Part shown: positions 34,695 through 44,025 of the stretch, piece after piece | How positions within the stretch are numbered: the first letter of the stretch is position 1 | Layout of the letters: each line of letters starts with the position of its first letter | Assembly (NCBI RefSeq): GCF_025717555.1 | Contig: NZ_JAJIRP010000011.1 | Location: 143,435-207,434, forward strand | Direction: 5' to 3' | Source of the DNA: Paucibacter sp. B2R-40 | GTDB lineage: Bacteria; Pseudomonadota; Gammaproteobacteria; Burkholderiales; Burkholderiaceae_C | DNA length: 64,000 nt | Made by a program: the position numbers and the translations under genes | Notes under the pieces: model-generated | Told to the model about the DNA's origin: nothing | Databases searched by the model: none | Seen by the model: only the letters and a program-made list of their open reading frames with translations

Positions 34695-35378
34695 TCAGTC
34701 ATCAGATATCTCTGAACACGGCGGGAGCGTTTTTCTCATCTCACCGGCCAGAGACAAAGCCACTTTGGCAAAGCTCTCCAATTTATCGATTCTGTCGAGC
34801 ATGGCCTGCTGGTTGGCCGCCTCCTGGCGCTTCAATAGCCCGTCGACGGCGAACTTGGCGATCCGCAGCTCGACGGTGGCGTCAAGGTTGCCTTTGAGGG
34901 CCTCTTCCAGCCATGGGTTGACCAGCCCGACTGATCGTTCAGCGGCCGCACCGAGCGCGTGACGAATCAACTCTCTGGCTGCGTGATCGATGCCCAACGC
35001 GAACTGGAAGAGCTGCTTCTCCTCGTCCGTTGCACCTTCAAGCTCTTCGCTGTTCGGCAGACGGGTGAAGAACCTCAGCTTATCCGCCCCGTCCACGCCC
35101 AACGAATTGAGCGTGCGCAGCAGAGGGTCCAGTTCCCGCAGCGGTCGCATGTAAGGGGGCAACGTGTAGCGGTGCGCCCAAAGCTTCAGGATCACATCAA
35201 CGCACTCTGCTGTGGCGGCATCCCTCGTCGTCTCAGGCGCTTGCTCGGCAGCCAAGATCTTCTCAGCGACCATGTGAGACATCCACTGCGCAGTGACATC
35301 GTTGCTCAGTTCCAGCCCGGCAACGATCCTCTTGCCAAGCTCGATGACTGACTTAGAGCGATCGAGTGATTCCATCAT
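34695..35378 (-). CDS. Partner protein of the Avs-like NTPase (possible Avs3B)
   Basis: A 227-residue, mostly helical protein. Its ATG (35378) lies 26 bases inside the end of the giant NTPase gene, so the two are translated together. It opens MMESLDRSKSVIELGKRIV and has WMSHMVAEKILAAE and LWAHRYTLPPYMRPLRELDPLL segments; the last 60 residues look like a coiled coil (LLKRQEAANQQAMLDRI). No catalytic motif is present. In AVAST type III loci a Cap4-like nuclease-STAND protein (Avs3A) is paired with a small protein (Avs3B); order and size here fit that, but I cannot confirm sequence homology. The end converges with the LRAT-like gene 45 bases away. Confidence 0.65.
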   Translation of the reverse strand: MMESLDRSKSVIELGKRIVAGLELSNDVTAQWMSHMVAEKILAAEQAPETTRDAATAECVDVILKLWAHRYTLPPYMRPLRELDPLLRTLNSLGVDGADKLRFFTRLPNSEELEGATDEEKQLFQFALGIDHAARELIRHALGAAAERSVGLVNPWLEEALKGNLDATVELRIAKFAVDGLLKRQEAANQQAMLDRIDKLESFAKVALSLAGEMRKTLPPCSEISDD

Positions 35379-38300
35379 GTCCGATCAGGTAGTACCGGTT
35401 GTAAGGGTAGTTATAGAAGCCGTAGTCATCCTTGCCGGTCTCGTCCTTGGGCGGCTTGCGGCGGACGATGACGCGAACTATGAGGGAAGAATCCGGGCGC
35501 ACTTGCAACAACGCGCTGATGAACTTGTTGTCAGCGCTGAGGCGCGTACCGGTCAGGACGCCTCGCTCTTCGCCATAGCCCGTGCTGCGCGACCAGGTCT
35601 CGCTTCTTAAGATGCCCCCGGCTGGCAACGTCCAAGATCTCCCATCTGGATCAGTCGTCGGAGTCAGGAGGTCAAGAACCTCCTGGCAAGGGCGGGGACC
35701 CGGGCTGCTGATCGTGCCCGCCCAAGGGTCAAATTCGTCGAGTCTCAAAGAATCACTGCCCGTCGCGACCCAACCAAACATCCTCAACTCAGGGTCATCG
35801 GCCTTCTCTCCGTAGTCGACGTGATCTGCATCAGGAAGGTAGATTTCTCCGGGGTCAGGGCTGGTCTGGAGGGCAGCCAAAAGCGTCGCCGCGTGCTGCG
35901 ACGGAACCAGCACCGACCCCACCGACACCGTTTCGCCGTTGACTGACTCTGTGGTCGTCCAATTGCCCCACAGGGCAGTCATGCCGTCGTCCGTTGTCAC
36001 TTGGTCATCCAGGTACTGTCTGCTGGCTCGCCAGCACCACGAGGCCTCAGATCGTTCGCTGCTCGTCGGGGCGTCCTTTAGGATTTCAGGATCACGCCGT
36101 TCCGCAAGCCAGCAGTTGTCTGTGCGAGTGAGCAACTTTCCGCTCAACCAGTCATCAAACGGATTCTCGTCCTCATCCACGCGCCGGCGTACAGGTCTGG
36201 TCTCCAAGAGGTTCCCAGCGACAAACATCATGGCGTGATAGGACTGATAGACCACGCTGTCCTCCACCTCCGGCATGCTGCTGTGCCTGTAGGTAGTGTC
36301 TTTCTCTCGAAAGAGGCCCCGCTTGTAGCGCTGATCATCTTGGCGGCGGTGGCCAAGTGACAGGCGCCCGCGCAAGACTGCCATCGCTCGCCGTTCAATG
36401 GAACGCTCGCTCAGCCCAAAGACGCTGCCCAATGGTGCGAACCAATACGGGCCGATATCGATGCCGAAGAAGTACTTGTCATCGTCGTCTACGGTCTCGC
36501 CGCCCGAGGGCTGGTCATCAATAACTTCGTACTCGCCTCGGTCGAAGATCTGCGTCGGCAATCCAGGCTGGTTGGAACTGTTCGCGACATCGAGCAAGTC
36601 TCTTGGTAATGCGTTGACTTCGTTCAGTTTCCTCAGTGTGCCTGCAGCGAAATGTCGAATGACAACATGCTGCTCCCGCGCGGCGGCGTCTAGAAAGGCA
36701 AGGAAGGGCGCGACGGCACGAGGTGCGTCCATGGCGCCTCGTGACAACGCAAGGCAGAGCCATTGGCAAGCATGCCACTCGTAGAACACCAGTCCGCGGT
36801 CGACGAATGGCTGAGGGTCAGCGTTGAGTGCGCGAGCAGCCAGCGCGGACAACAGCGGCTGCCAATCGAGTTCCAGGCAAATGCGGACGCAATGGGCATG
36901 CTCCCAGCGTTCGGTGGTGGATGGACGCGCTAGACCTGCCCACAGATAGCCAGCCAAGGCTTCCTCGCAAGACGACGGTGGCGCGAGCGAGTCGTTCCAC
37001 GGGCCATCGCCATCCTCTCCCTCAAGAACTTCTTCAAGCAAATCGAAGCCGAAGTTCAGCACCTCATCGGCTTCGTCGCTGGTCAGGCGGCGCGCGAGTG
37101 GATCCACCAGGTGGAACAGATCTTCGGCATCAAGTGTGTCGAGTCGCGATAGATACCCTTTTATCCGGGCTGATGCGACGTCTTTTTCCAAGACGATGTC
37201 TTCTGCATAGAGCCCATCAAAAGGGCCCTTGTGCCCCCAGCCGCGGCGCCCGACGCGGTTGGGTTCTTCCGTGGCCACCGATAGGGCTGCCTTCCTGAGT
37301 TCGCCGCGAACGGATTGGAGTCGCTTACTCGGCTCGGGGAGGTGCCTGATGACGTCCATGAAGCTGAACACGCCGAACTCGTCATCCGACTGGATCGCAC
37401 GGAGGTATCCATCGATCTCCGACAGTGCCGCGCGCCTACAGCCTTGCTCGTAGAACTCGCGGACGTACGAGAGATGGTCAACCTTCTTTAGCGATCGTCT
37501 TGCCGCGAGTACTGCGGCTGTGTCGCGGAGATCGACTCCGCTGAAGACAGCATCCCAGTCAGGCGCCTGGATCTCTCTATCCGGGGATGTCCACGGCGCA
37601 GGAGCCGTCGATGCAGGTGGGATGGCTGCCTTGGCTTCGGAGGCTCGAAGCAACCTGTCCAAATCTGGCAGTGCCATCGCCAGCGAGTCAGCCAGCGCCT
37701 TGAGTTCACGCCAGGTGGATGCTTCGCAGGTTTGGATGCGGAGGAATCGGTACGCGATCTTTAGGATCAATCGTTTTTGGTTGATGTCCGACTCTGCGTT
37801 GATGGCCGCTCTGGCGTCGCTGGTGCGTTTCCACCCCCTCACGGTGCCGCTCAAGGCAACTGCGGCCATTGATGGCAGCAGCTTGTGGTCGATCAGGCTG
37901 TAGACCGCGGTCGGAAACAGTTCACCAGCAAAGCCAAACTCTCGATCCCGCCAGCGGCTCAAGATTGCGAGACTGGACGAGGGGCAGAGGCCAACCAAGC
38001 CCTGGACCAATCGCTCCCAGTCCATGTACTTGTCCCGGGCCATGTGCTCGTAGCTGAGCTCCGCGATGCGCGCCAGCCGGTACGCGGTCCGGGGCTTTGG
38101 TTTTCCCTTCCGATGCGCCGCGTCCGTGAGATCGAGGAACGTTGTCCATCGAGAGAGATGCTCTTCTCCGATCTTGCTGGCGATGTCGATTGCCTTGTCG
38201 AAATATGCAGCCGCTTCCGACCTACTCACGCAGAAGATGGCGCGGGCCAACTCCTTGAGGCTCTCGACGCGCGTCTCCGCATCGTCGCGCGATGTAGCGA

Positions 38301-41300
38301 GCTGATCAAACGCTCTGGAGCTCAGTTGCAGTGAGAGGTCGCCCAGGCCTGCTGTTCGTGCGGTCACGCGGCACATCCTCGTGAGCGTGCTCGAGTAGAT
38401 GCGGTCGTTCTTATCCACCCACTTCAGCAGGGCGGCGATCTGAGGCGGCTGAATGGTGCCCGCGTCGCGCTGGATCTGCACCCACTCGATAGCAGCCACC
38501 TTCTCTAGATTGAAGCTCCGCTGATAGTCTCGTGAGGATGCCGATTTCGTCTGCCCGAGCGCAAGCTCGATCTCGTGATCGAGATTCAGAGGCGTACGTC
38601 CGCAAACGATATCCGCGGCCAGGATGAACCAGGCGAGGACGCCCCCCGTGACATGCTCCAGCTGGGAGGCCTGCTGGCCCTTGACCGGAGAACTTTTCGA
38701 TTCGAACTCAGATCGGACGTCCTTGGGCGCCAGATCAATCAGCTCAATCCGTCTGCCGCGAAGCGCAGCTTCCAACGCGTAGGCTCGGACGAATGCCGCA
38801 CGTTCAGCGTCGAAATCATGGACCTGCCGGGGTGGATCCTCTGGCAAGTACCGGCGTAGCGTCACTGCCCAGGCCTCGTCATCGCGCGGAAGGCGCCGAA
38901 GCGCTTGGGTGATCGCAGACCGAACCCCGTCCAACACGCTGGTCCCAGACTTCCATGAGAGATCCTCTTCGGGCAACTTGACCTTGGGGTCGACCAAGAT
39001 GCCCATCAGATGGCGCAGCGGCTCCGCCGGCAGCAGGTGTCCAACCTGGCATGCTTCCGTTGCCAAGCCCAGCAACATCCAGACATCCCCTTCGGCATGC
39101 TCGGCAAGCTCGTCAAGCTGCTTGACGCCACCAACGTCAGCCAGTCGCGCAGCCACCAGCTTCGTCGTTCTCAACACGACGAATTTAGGAGTCCATCCTT
39201 TCAGGAAGTGCGCGGCCTCAGCAGGCCCGCGCAATCTCAGCACACCGATGGCAAGCTCGGCGACGTCCGCGTCTTCGATCTTGTTTTCTTTGCGACGCTT
39301 GGGTGGCAGCCTGCTCCAGGCGTTCAACGATTCCCCGGCCATCCTCAACCTGCTCGCGGCCTCGGGAATAAGGTCTGCATTCCCGGCTAGCAGCACCGCC
39401 TCGTACGCATGGTGCGAGCCATGAAATCCGCCGCCGAACGTCCTCCTGGAGACCATTTCTTCGATGCGATCCGACGCAAGCAGAATGCCGGCGATGTCGG
39501 TGTTTTCCTGGATGAGTGTGTTCTGGCGCGTCTCCCCAGCCACTTCGCCGCCGACTCTCAGGGCGAGCTTGGCGGCAGCGACATCTCGCCCCTGTTGCAG
39601 GCACGCCCTGAGAGCGAACATCAGTCGCTGCAGCTCGACGTCGCGGCGCTCAAGGGGGTTGTCAGGCAGGCTCTCATTCGAGAGGGCCAGCGTGATCAAC
39701 TCGTTCATCCGACCGGCTGACAGCAGCAATTGCGGCAGCGCCGCCGCGACGTAAGAGCTGGTCGTCGCGAGAGGCTTGAGCTTCGAAAGAAACGCATCAA
39801 GCGAGGCTGCGTCGGGCTTGAACGTCTCGTTGAACCACGTCTCCGCCGGTTCGTCCATGAAGTGCAGACCCGACTCCTTAACGAACAACGGCCGTCCGAA
39901 CTCCGTAGCGAACGTACGGACTGCGCTCTCGGGAACTCCTGCGATCTGGGCCAAGATGGAAATCGGCACCAGGGGGCGGAGAACGGCGAGGCCCTTGCAG
40001 ATCAGGTCGATCTGATTCGCCTCGGTCGGTCCCCATTCAGCTTTCAGCCGGTTGATGGCCTTAGTCAGCAGCCCTCCAATCGCGTGCTGAACCGTCGTGG
40101 GTGTTGGTCCCAAGGCCCTGAGCATTTCTCCTATGGGCGGGGCGCCCTCCATGGCCAGCGCTTGAACTCGAGGGTTATCGCTGCTGAGAAACGCAAACTC
40201 CGCAGCCTCAGCGTCCGTCGCATCCAGATAGCTCAGCCGAAGGTGCGCGGCAGACTCAGCCTTTGAAAACGACTCCAGCTTGATCGGGATGGCTTCGAGT
40301 GGCTCACCAAGGTAGTTCTGTCGGTGTGATCGGCATGTGAACGCGAATCGCACCCCATCAGGCATGTCCGTGTTGATAAGGTCATGGACAAAGGTGCGCT
40401 CCCCGATCTCTCGCGCGGCCATGTACGCGTTGTCTGCCGCGTCAATGATGATGCAAAGGCTCGCCTGGGGCGTGTGGGCTCGGAGAAGATCAATGGCCTG
40501 CTTGAGCCGGGACACGAAGGCCCGCATGAATTGCTTAGGGTCTGTGCCGTGAGACGGAATCAACGGCAGGCACAGCTGCTGTCCGGCAAGCTCGTTCGCG
40601 ATCTGGACAAGCGCATCACGGTACCGGTGGCGGTAGTTCAGGGCCTGGCGGTAGGTGCCGTCACCGAAACAGTCGTACAGGATCGCTACCGACCCAGCAG
40701 GCATGGCACGAGCCAGGTGAGCTGAGAGTGTCGACTTTCCCACACCACCGTCTGCGTGGATGACGACGGGGCGCTGCGCGGAGAGGAGCGTGGCCAGGAT
40801 GACTGGCTGCTGCGTTCGAGGAAGTACGTGCTTCGGTTCCGAGATCAGCGAGGGCGCAGGCAGCAGATCGTTCTCGCTCACCCGTAGAGCTTGAAGCACG
40901 TCGTAGAGCCGGATGGAACGGTCCTTTGCACCTTCGTCCGTCGCGCGGCGGGTGACCAGCTCCTTCAGTTGAAGCGCAGCCTCGGTATCGGACTCAGAAA
41001 GGTATGCGCCCAAGTCCTGGCTCAAGAGGTTGCGCTGCTCCCAAAGATCCGGCTCACCAGCTTCAACCGAGAAGGCTGCAAAGAAATTCTGCACGCTGCT
41101 ACCAGCGGACGCGGCATACCGTTTCAGCAATTTGTCAATTGCACGGTGCCGCGGCTCTGTCGCCCCCGCAGCGAGATCGGCCAAAGCTTCCAGGACATCC
41201 GCAGCAAAGGGCCTGTTCGTCAGAAAGACGAACCTAACCTTCTTCTCCAGGACATCCAGTCCGAGCGACGCCTCCAGTTTGTTGAAGCGACCGGCGAAGC

Positions 41301-41607
41301 CTTCGATGGTTCCTTTAAGGCCGCTGGCCTTCCAGGGATCGTGAGAGTGCTTGGACGAATGCTTGAGCTGCATGTAGCGGATCGACGTTGCCGCTACGAC
41401 GTCCTCACTCCCGAAATACAAGCCGACGTCGATGACCTCGTCGCCCACGCTCGTGGATGCGTCCCCCTCGTCCAGTGACGCTCCTTCGATCGTCACTGCC
41501 ACTAGGCCGCCCGTGGCGGCAAGCAGCCCTAGGCATTGCCGGGCTGCCCATTGGTAGTGAAACTGGTCGCCGCTCCTGGAGGGACCAACAGAACCTTGCT
41601 TCGCCAT
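35353..41607 (-). CDS. Avs/AVAST-like STAND NTPase with Cap4-like nuclease domain
   Basis: A 2084-residue protein. Residues about 12-200 fit a Cap4/DUF4297-type double-strand DNA nuclease: FHYQWAARQ at 16-24, E41, D60 and the QLK of YMQLKHSS (80-82). A STAND/NACHT ATPase follows: Walker A GGVGKST at 287-293, Walker B IIIDAADNA near 386-394, and the sensor-like FTCRSHR at 423-429. The remaining 1600 residues are helical, with TPR-like stretches, and would be the sensor. This is the layout of Avs proteins, which recognise conserved phage proteins (terminase or portal), assemble and degrade DNA. Avs3 has a Cap4-type nuclease and a small partner, and a small gene does overlap this one. Nuclease and ATPase residues look intact. 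Type III is the best guess, not proven. Confidence 0.8.
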   Translation of the reverse strand: MAKQGSVGPSRSGDQFHYQWAARQCLGLLAATGGLVAVTIEGASLDEGDASTSVGDEVIDVGLYFGSEDVVAATSIRYMQLKHSSKHSHDPWKASGLKGTIEGFAGRFNKLEASLGLDVLEKKVRFVFLTNRPFAADVLEALADLAAGATEPRHRAIDKLLKRYAASAGSSVQNFFAAFSVEAGEPDLWEQRNLLSQDLGAYLSESDTEAALQLKELVTRRATDEGAKDRSIRLYDVLQALRVSENDLLPAPSLISEPKHVLPRTQQPVILATLLSAQRPVVIHADGGVGKSTLSAHLARAMPAGSVAILYDCFGDGTYRQALNYRHRYRDALVQIANELAGQQLCLPLIPSHGTDPKQFMRAFVSRLKQAIDLLRAHTPQASLCIIIDAADNAYMAAREIGERTFVHDLINTDMPDGVRFAFTCRSHRQNYLGEPLEAIPIKLESFSKAESAAHLRLSYLDATDAEAAEFAFLSSDNPRVQALAMEGAPPIGEMLRALGPTPTTVQHAIGGLLTKAINRLKAEWGPTEANQIDLICKGLAVLRPLVPISILAQIAGVPESAVRTFATEFGRPLFVKESGLHFMDEPAETWFNETFKPDAASLDAFLSKLKPLATTSSYVAAALPQLLLSAGRMNELITLALSNESLPDNPLERRDVELQRLMFALRACLQQGRDVAAAKLALRVGGEVAGETRQNTLIQENTDIAGILLASDRIEEMVSRRTFGGGFHGSHHAYEAVLLAGNADLIPEAASRLRMAGESLNAWSRLPPKRRKENKIEDADVAELAIGVLRLRGPAEAAHFLKGWTPKFVVLRTTKLVAARLADVGGVKQLDELAEHAEGDVWMLLGLATEACQVGHLLPAEPLRHLMGILVDPKVKLPEEDLSWKSGTSVLDGVRSAITQALRRLPRDDEAWAVTLRRYLPEDPPRQVHDFDAERAAFVRAYALEAALRGRRIELIDLAPKDVRSEFESKSSPVKGQQASQLEHVTGGVLAWFILAADIVCGRTPLNLDHEIELALGQTKSASSRDYQRSFNLEKVAAIEWVQIQRDAGTIQPPQIAALLKWVDKNDRIYSSTLTRMCRVTARTAGLGDLSLQLSSRAFDQLATSRDDAETRVESLKELARAIFCVSRSEAAAYFDKAIDIASKIGEEHLSRWTTFLDLTDAAHRKGKPKPRTAYRLARIAELSYEHMARDKYMDWERLVQGLVGLCPSSSLAILSRWRDREFGFAGELFPTAVYSLIDHKLLPSMAAVALSGTVRGWKRTSDARAAINAESDINQKRLILKIAYRFLRIQTCEASTWRELKALADSLAMALPDLDRLLRASEAKAAIPPASTAPAPWTSPDREIQAPDWDAVFSGVDLRDTAAVLAARRSLKKVDHLSYVREFYEQGCRRAALSEIDGYLRAIQSDDEFGVFSFMDVIRHLPEPSKRLQSVRGELRKAALSVATEEPNRVGRRGWGHKGPFDGLYAEDIVLEKDVASARIKGYLSRLDTLDAEDLFHLVDPLARRLTSDEADEVLNFGFDLLEEVLEGEDGDGPWNDSLAPPSSCEEALAGYLWAGLARPSTTERWEHAHCVRICLELDWQPLLSALAARALNADPQPFVDRGLVFYEWHACQWLCLALSRGAMDAPRAVAPFLAFLDAAAREQHVVIRHFAAGTLRKLNEVNALPRDLLDVANSSNQPGLPTQIFDRGEYEVIDDQPSGGETVDDDDKYFFGIDIGPYWFAPLGSVFGLSERSIERRAMAVLRGRLSLGHRRQDDQRYKRGLFREKDTTYRHSSMPEVEDSVVYQSYHAMMFVAGNLLETRPVRRRVDEDENPFDDWLSGKLLTRTDNCWLAERRDPEILKDAPTSSERSEASWCWRASRQYLDDQVTTDDGMTALWGNWTTTESVNGETVSVGSVLVPSQHAATLLAALQTSPDPGEIYLPDADHVDYGEKADDPELRMFGWVATGSDSLRLDEFDPWAGTISSPGPRPCQEVLDLLTPTTDPDGRSWTLPAGGILRSETWSRSTGYGEERGVLTGTRLSADNKFISALLQVRPDSSLIVRVIVRRKPPKDETGKDDYGFYNYPYNRYYLIGHDGITRSL

Positions 41608-42065
41608 ATCTTTGGCGCTCCCTGTATCAGTCTATTCGCGGAGCTTACAAGCCCCGGCTGTCGTCAGCGGATCTTTTTGGGGCCAGATCCTTACATCGAA
41701 CGTTGTGGGGCCGCTTTCGGGCGTCGAGTTTGGCAAAGTGAAGGGCGGCATCCGCTGCAGTGCCGCCCGCCCAAAAATGGTGTCGGTTCAAGGCTGGTTG
41801 CAGTCGTTAGTGCTCGCGCCATCAGGCGACCGTTCCTGACGGATGCGGACATTCAACCCTCTGCCTGGAGCTCTATGCCTCCGATGCAGAGGGCTGCAAA
41901 CGCTCTGTCAACGCCATGAGGCTGATGCGGAGGCGATCAAATGCAGATAAGCTCAACGAATCAGAAAGCAACTCAGGTTCTGGGGCAGCCCTTGCACGCG
42001 ATCGTGTGGTAGCGCTCGGATGCCAGCCCACCAGTAGGACCATCAAGGGGAAGGTATATGAGGAA
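41608..42065. promoter_or_regulatory. Divergent intergenic region between the Avs-like and RuvC-like/kinase operons
   Basis: About 450 bases separate two divergent operons, so it should hold both promoters. I could not pick a convincing -35/-10 pair or operator by eye. A plus-strand ATG at 41916 is in frame with the RuvC-like gene, but the 50 residues it would add look non-coding. Confidence 0.3.
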
Positions 42066-42521
42066 ATGGTGACGATTGGGATTCGCGCAAAGCCTACCGC
42101 GGTTACTTTTGTAGTGGTAGACGGCGATGAAATAAGAAACGTCGAGGACATAGAAATCCCGCGAGCTTTCGACACCCCGGACGCCCTCAAGTATGTTCGG
42201 AACAATCTTCTCGACATCCTTCGTGAGTATCGGGTAGAGGCTGCTGGCGTTCGAGTCACTGAACCCAGTGCGCGGTCGCTGAACATCGCACGTATCCAGT
42301 TGGAGGGGGTAATTCAAGAGGCCTTCGCCAGTAGCTCACTGCGGGGCTATTACGTGGGTCAGATCGCATCGATTTCGGCGCGCATCGGCATGGACCGCTC
42401 CGACTTCAAGAAGATGGTCGACGGAGAGAACAAACTAAAAATCGACTCATGGGAGGCTCTGAGCAAAGAAGCTCGGGAAGCACTCCTGTGTGCACTGGGA
42501 GCGAAGAATGTCTTTGCTTAA
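42066..42521 (+). CDS. RuvC-like RNase H-fold protein lacking the first catalytic Asp
   Basis: A 151-residue protein if it starts at ATG 42066, just where the fold begins (VTIGIRAKPTAVTFVVVD); an upstream in-frame ATG at 41916 is possible but less likely. The order strand, strand, then a helix pair (ALKYVRNNLLDILREY), the strand AAGVRVTEP and the helix NIARIQLEGVIQEA follows RuvC/RNase H-type resolvases. The first strand ends GIR where active RuvC has GID, so a metal-binding aspartate is missing; E residues remain in the later positions. It may bind branched DNA or another nucleic acid without cutting. The stop overlaps the kinase gene by 14 bases, so it leads a three-gene operon. The fold call is by pattern only. 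Confidence 0.5.
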   Translation: MVTIGIRAKPTAVTFVVVDGDEIRNVEDIEIPRAFDTPDALKYVRNNLLDILREYRVEAAGVRVTEPSARSLNIARIQLEGVIQEAFASSSLRGYYVGQIASISARIGMDRSDFKKMVDGENKLKIDSWEALSKEAREALLCALGAKNVFA

Positions 42522-43554
42522 CCCGTACACGACGGCACAGGTTGCCTTTGAGTTCAAGAGGGAAATCGGCCACGAGGGGAAAAACTCCACTGTATTCGTC
42601 GCCCATGACAAGCAGCTTGATGCGGAGATAGCGGTCAAGAAGGTGGCTAAGCCTTCGCTGGACGTGAATGTCTTTTTCAATGAGGCAAAGATCCTTTACA
42701 TGAGCACTCACCCGAACGTGGTTCAGGTGCTCTACGCGTGCCAAGACAACGATTTCATTTACTTGGCGCTGCCGTTTTACGCGAACGGCTCGTTGAGGCA
42801 GCTGATGCAAACGCGATTCCTCACAGTACGAGAAATCATCAGCTTCGGGTGCAACATCGCCAGCGGCTTACACAACATCCACTCGAAGGGGCTCATTCAC
42901 TTCGACATCAAGCCCGACAACGTTCTGCTGTCTGATCGGTGGGAAGGGCTACTCAGTGACTTCGGACTTAGCCGTCCGATGAACCGCGTCGGCGAAGCGG
43001 AGCAAGACCGTCTATATGCCAAGATGGTTCCGCCAGAAGCATTTACACAACCGGCGCACGGCGTAGCCTTCGACATGTACCAGTTTGGGATGACTCTCTA
43101 CCGAATGTGCAATGGGGACGACGAGTTTTATCGTCAGCTGGACACCTTTGGAAAGGGCGCAAACTTTGACCGACATGCCTTCAGGCACGCACTCGTGAAT
43201 GGCCAGTTCCCCGATCGATCAGTTTTTCCTGACCATATACCGGCGAGGCTTCGTCGTGTCATAAAAAACTGTATCGATCCAGAGATACCGAATCGGCCGA
43301 AGTCGGCAATCGAAGTTGCGAACGAACTAGCTCAGATCGACGAGCGGTTAGATTGGCAGTATAAGGTCGACTCAGATACCCGAGAGTGGGTGATGCGCAG
43401 GCCTGACGGAATGGAATACAGGCTCTCTGTCCTGCCGGACGGCTCGTCTGTCGCCACGCGCGGGCAAGCTGGAACGAAGCATGCCAAAATGATCGCTTAC
43501 ACGAAGACGGGGATCAAAACCTCGGAAATCCAGCAGTTTCTGAAGCGTCAATGA
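42508..43554 (+). CDS. Serine/threonine protein kinase with small C-terminal domain
   Basis: A 348-residue eukaryotic-type protein kinase, starting at ATG 42508 (MSLLNPYTT), 14 bases inside the end of the RuvC-like gene. All core elements are present: glycine loop GHEGKNS (21-27), lysine in AVKK (44), E59, catalytic HFDIKPDN at 131-138, DFG at 151-153 and a PPEAF variant of the APE motif. The kinase domain ends near residue 280; the last 65 residues (MRRPDGMEYRLSVLPDGS) form a small beta-rich domain I do not recognise. There is no membrane segment, so unlike PknB it is cytoplasmic. Kinases with intact sites in defence islands (Stk2, for example) act as abortive effectors by phosphorylating host proteins. 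The partners suggest the RuvC-like protein senses and the kinase acts. Confidence 0.85.
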   Translation: MSLLNPYTTAQVAFEFKREIGHEGKNSTVFVAHDKQLDAEIAVKKVAKPSLDVNVFFNEAKILYMSTHPNVVQVLYACQDNDFIYLALPFYANGSLRQLMQTRFLTVREIISFGCNIASGLHNIHSKGLIHFDIKPDNVLLSDRWEGLLSDFGLSRPMNRVGEAEQDRLYAKMVPPEAFTQPAHGVAFDMYQFGMTLYRMCNGDDEFYRQLDTFGKGANFDRHAFRHALVNGQFPDRSVFPDHIPARLRRVIKNCIDPEIPNRPKSAIEVANELAQIDERLDWQYKVDSDTREWVMRRPDGMEYRLSVLPDGSSVATRGQAGTKHAKMIAYTKTGIKTSEIQQFLKRQ

Positions 43555-43748
43555 GCCGTCCCCCTTTCACCTTGAAGAACGATCCAAGAAAGTACCAGTC
43601 GCGCGGTGCCATCGGAGGCTCGCGCCACCCGGCCAATGCTGCCCCGTTCGACAGAGAGGAGCAGCGCGAGCGAGCAGAACGCGCTGTCATTGACGACCGC
43701 GGTTACATCCACTTCGCCCGGGCGGCCATACGGCGTCCCAAGGACTAG
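43551..43748 (+). CDS. Small basic protein, third gene of the kinase operon
   Basis: A 65-residue protein whose ATG overlaps the kinase stop (ATGA at 43551-43554). It is rich in arginine (16 residues or so) and looks partly disordered (LKNDPRKYQSRGAIGG, then REEQRERAERAVIDDRGY). It has no recognised domain. Tight overlap with the kinase gene and its small charged form suggest a binding partner, regulator or substrate of the kinase. It is the least certain gene of the three. Confidence 0.5.
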   Translation: MSRPPFTLKNDPRKYQSRGAIGGSRHPANAAPFDREEQRERAERAVIDDRGYIHFARAAIRRPKD

Positions 43749-44025
43749 CTGCGACCGCGCACCACTCCGCCCCGCGCTGGCGCCAAAGTGCCGACTCACC
43801 ATGTCCTCGGGCGCACTCTCGCTATGACCACTTCCGTCAGAGCGATCATCCGCGCGATCCGAGCGAACGGCAGCAACCGGCTCCTGTGACGGCATCAGGC
43901 GTGCTGAGTCTCTGGCGGTTTGCACCCGGAGCGGCGACTGTTTGGACACGGAGCTTTGAACGTGCTTGGGACTGAACAAATAGCCCAGTGGTGACTTTCG
44001 CCTTGTCAGTCAGGCAGCCCGAGCT

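Noticed and set aside
43548..43979. Minus-strand frame of 143 codons
   Set aside because: It overlaps the small third gene of the kinase operon and its composition looks like non-coding sequence.
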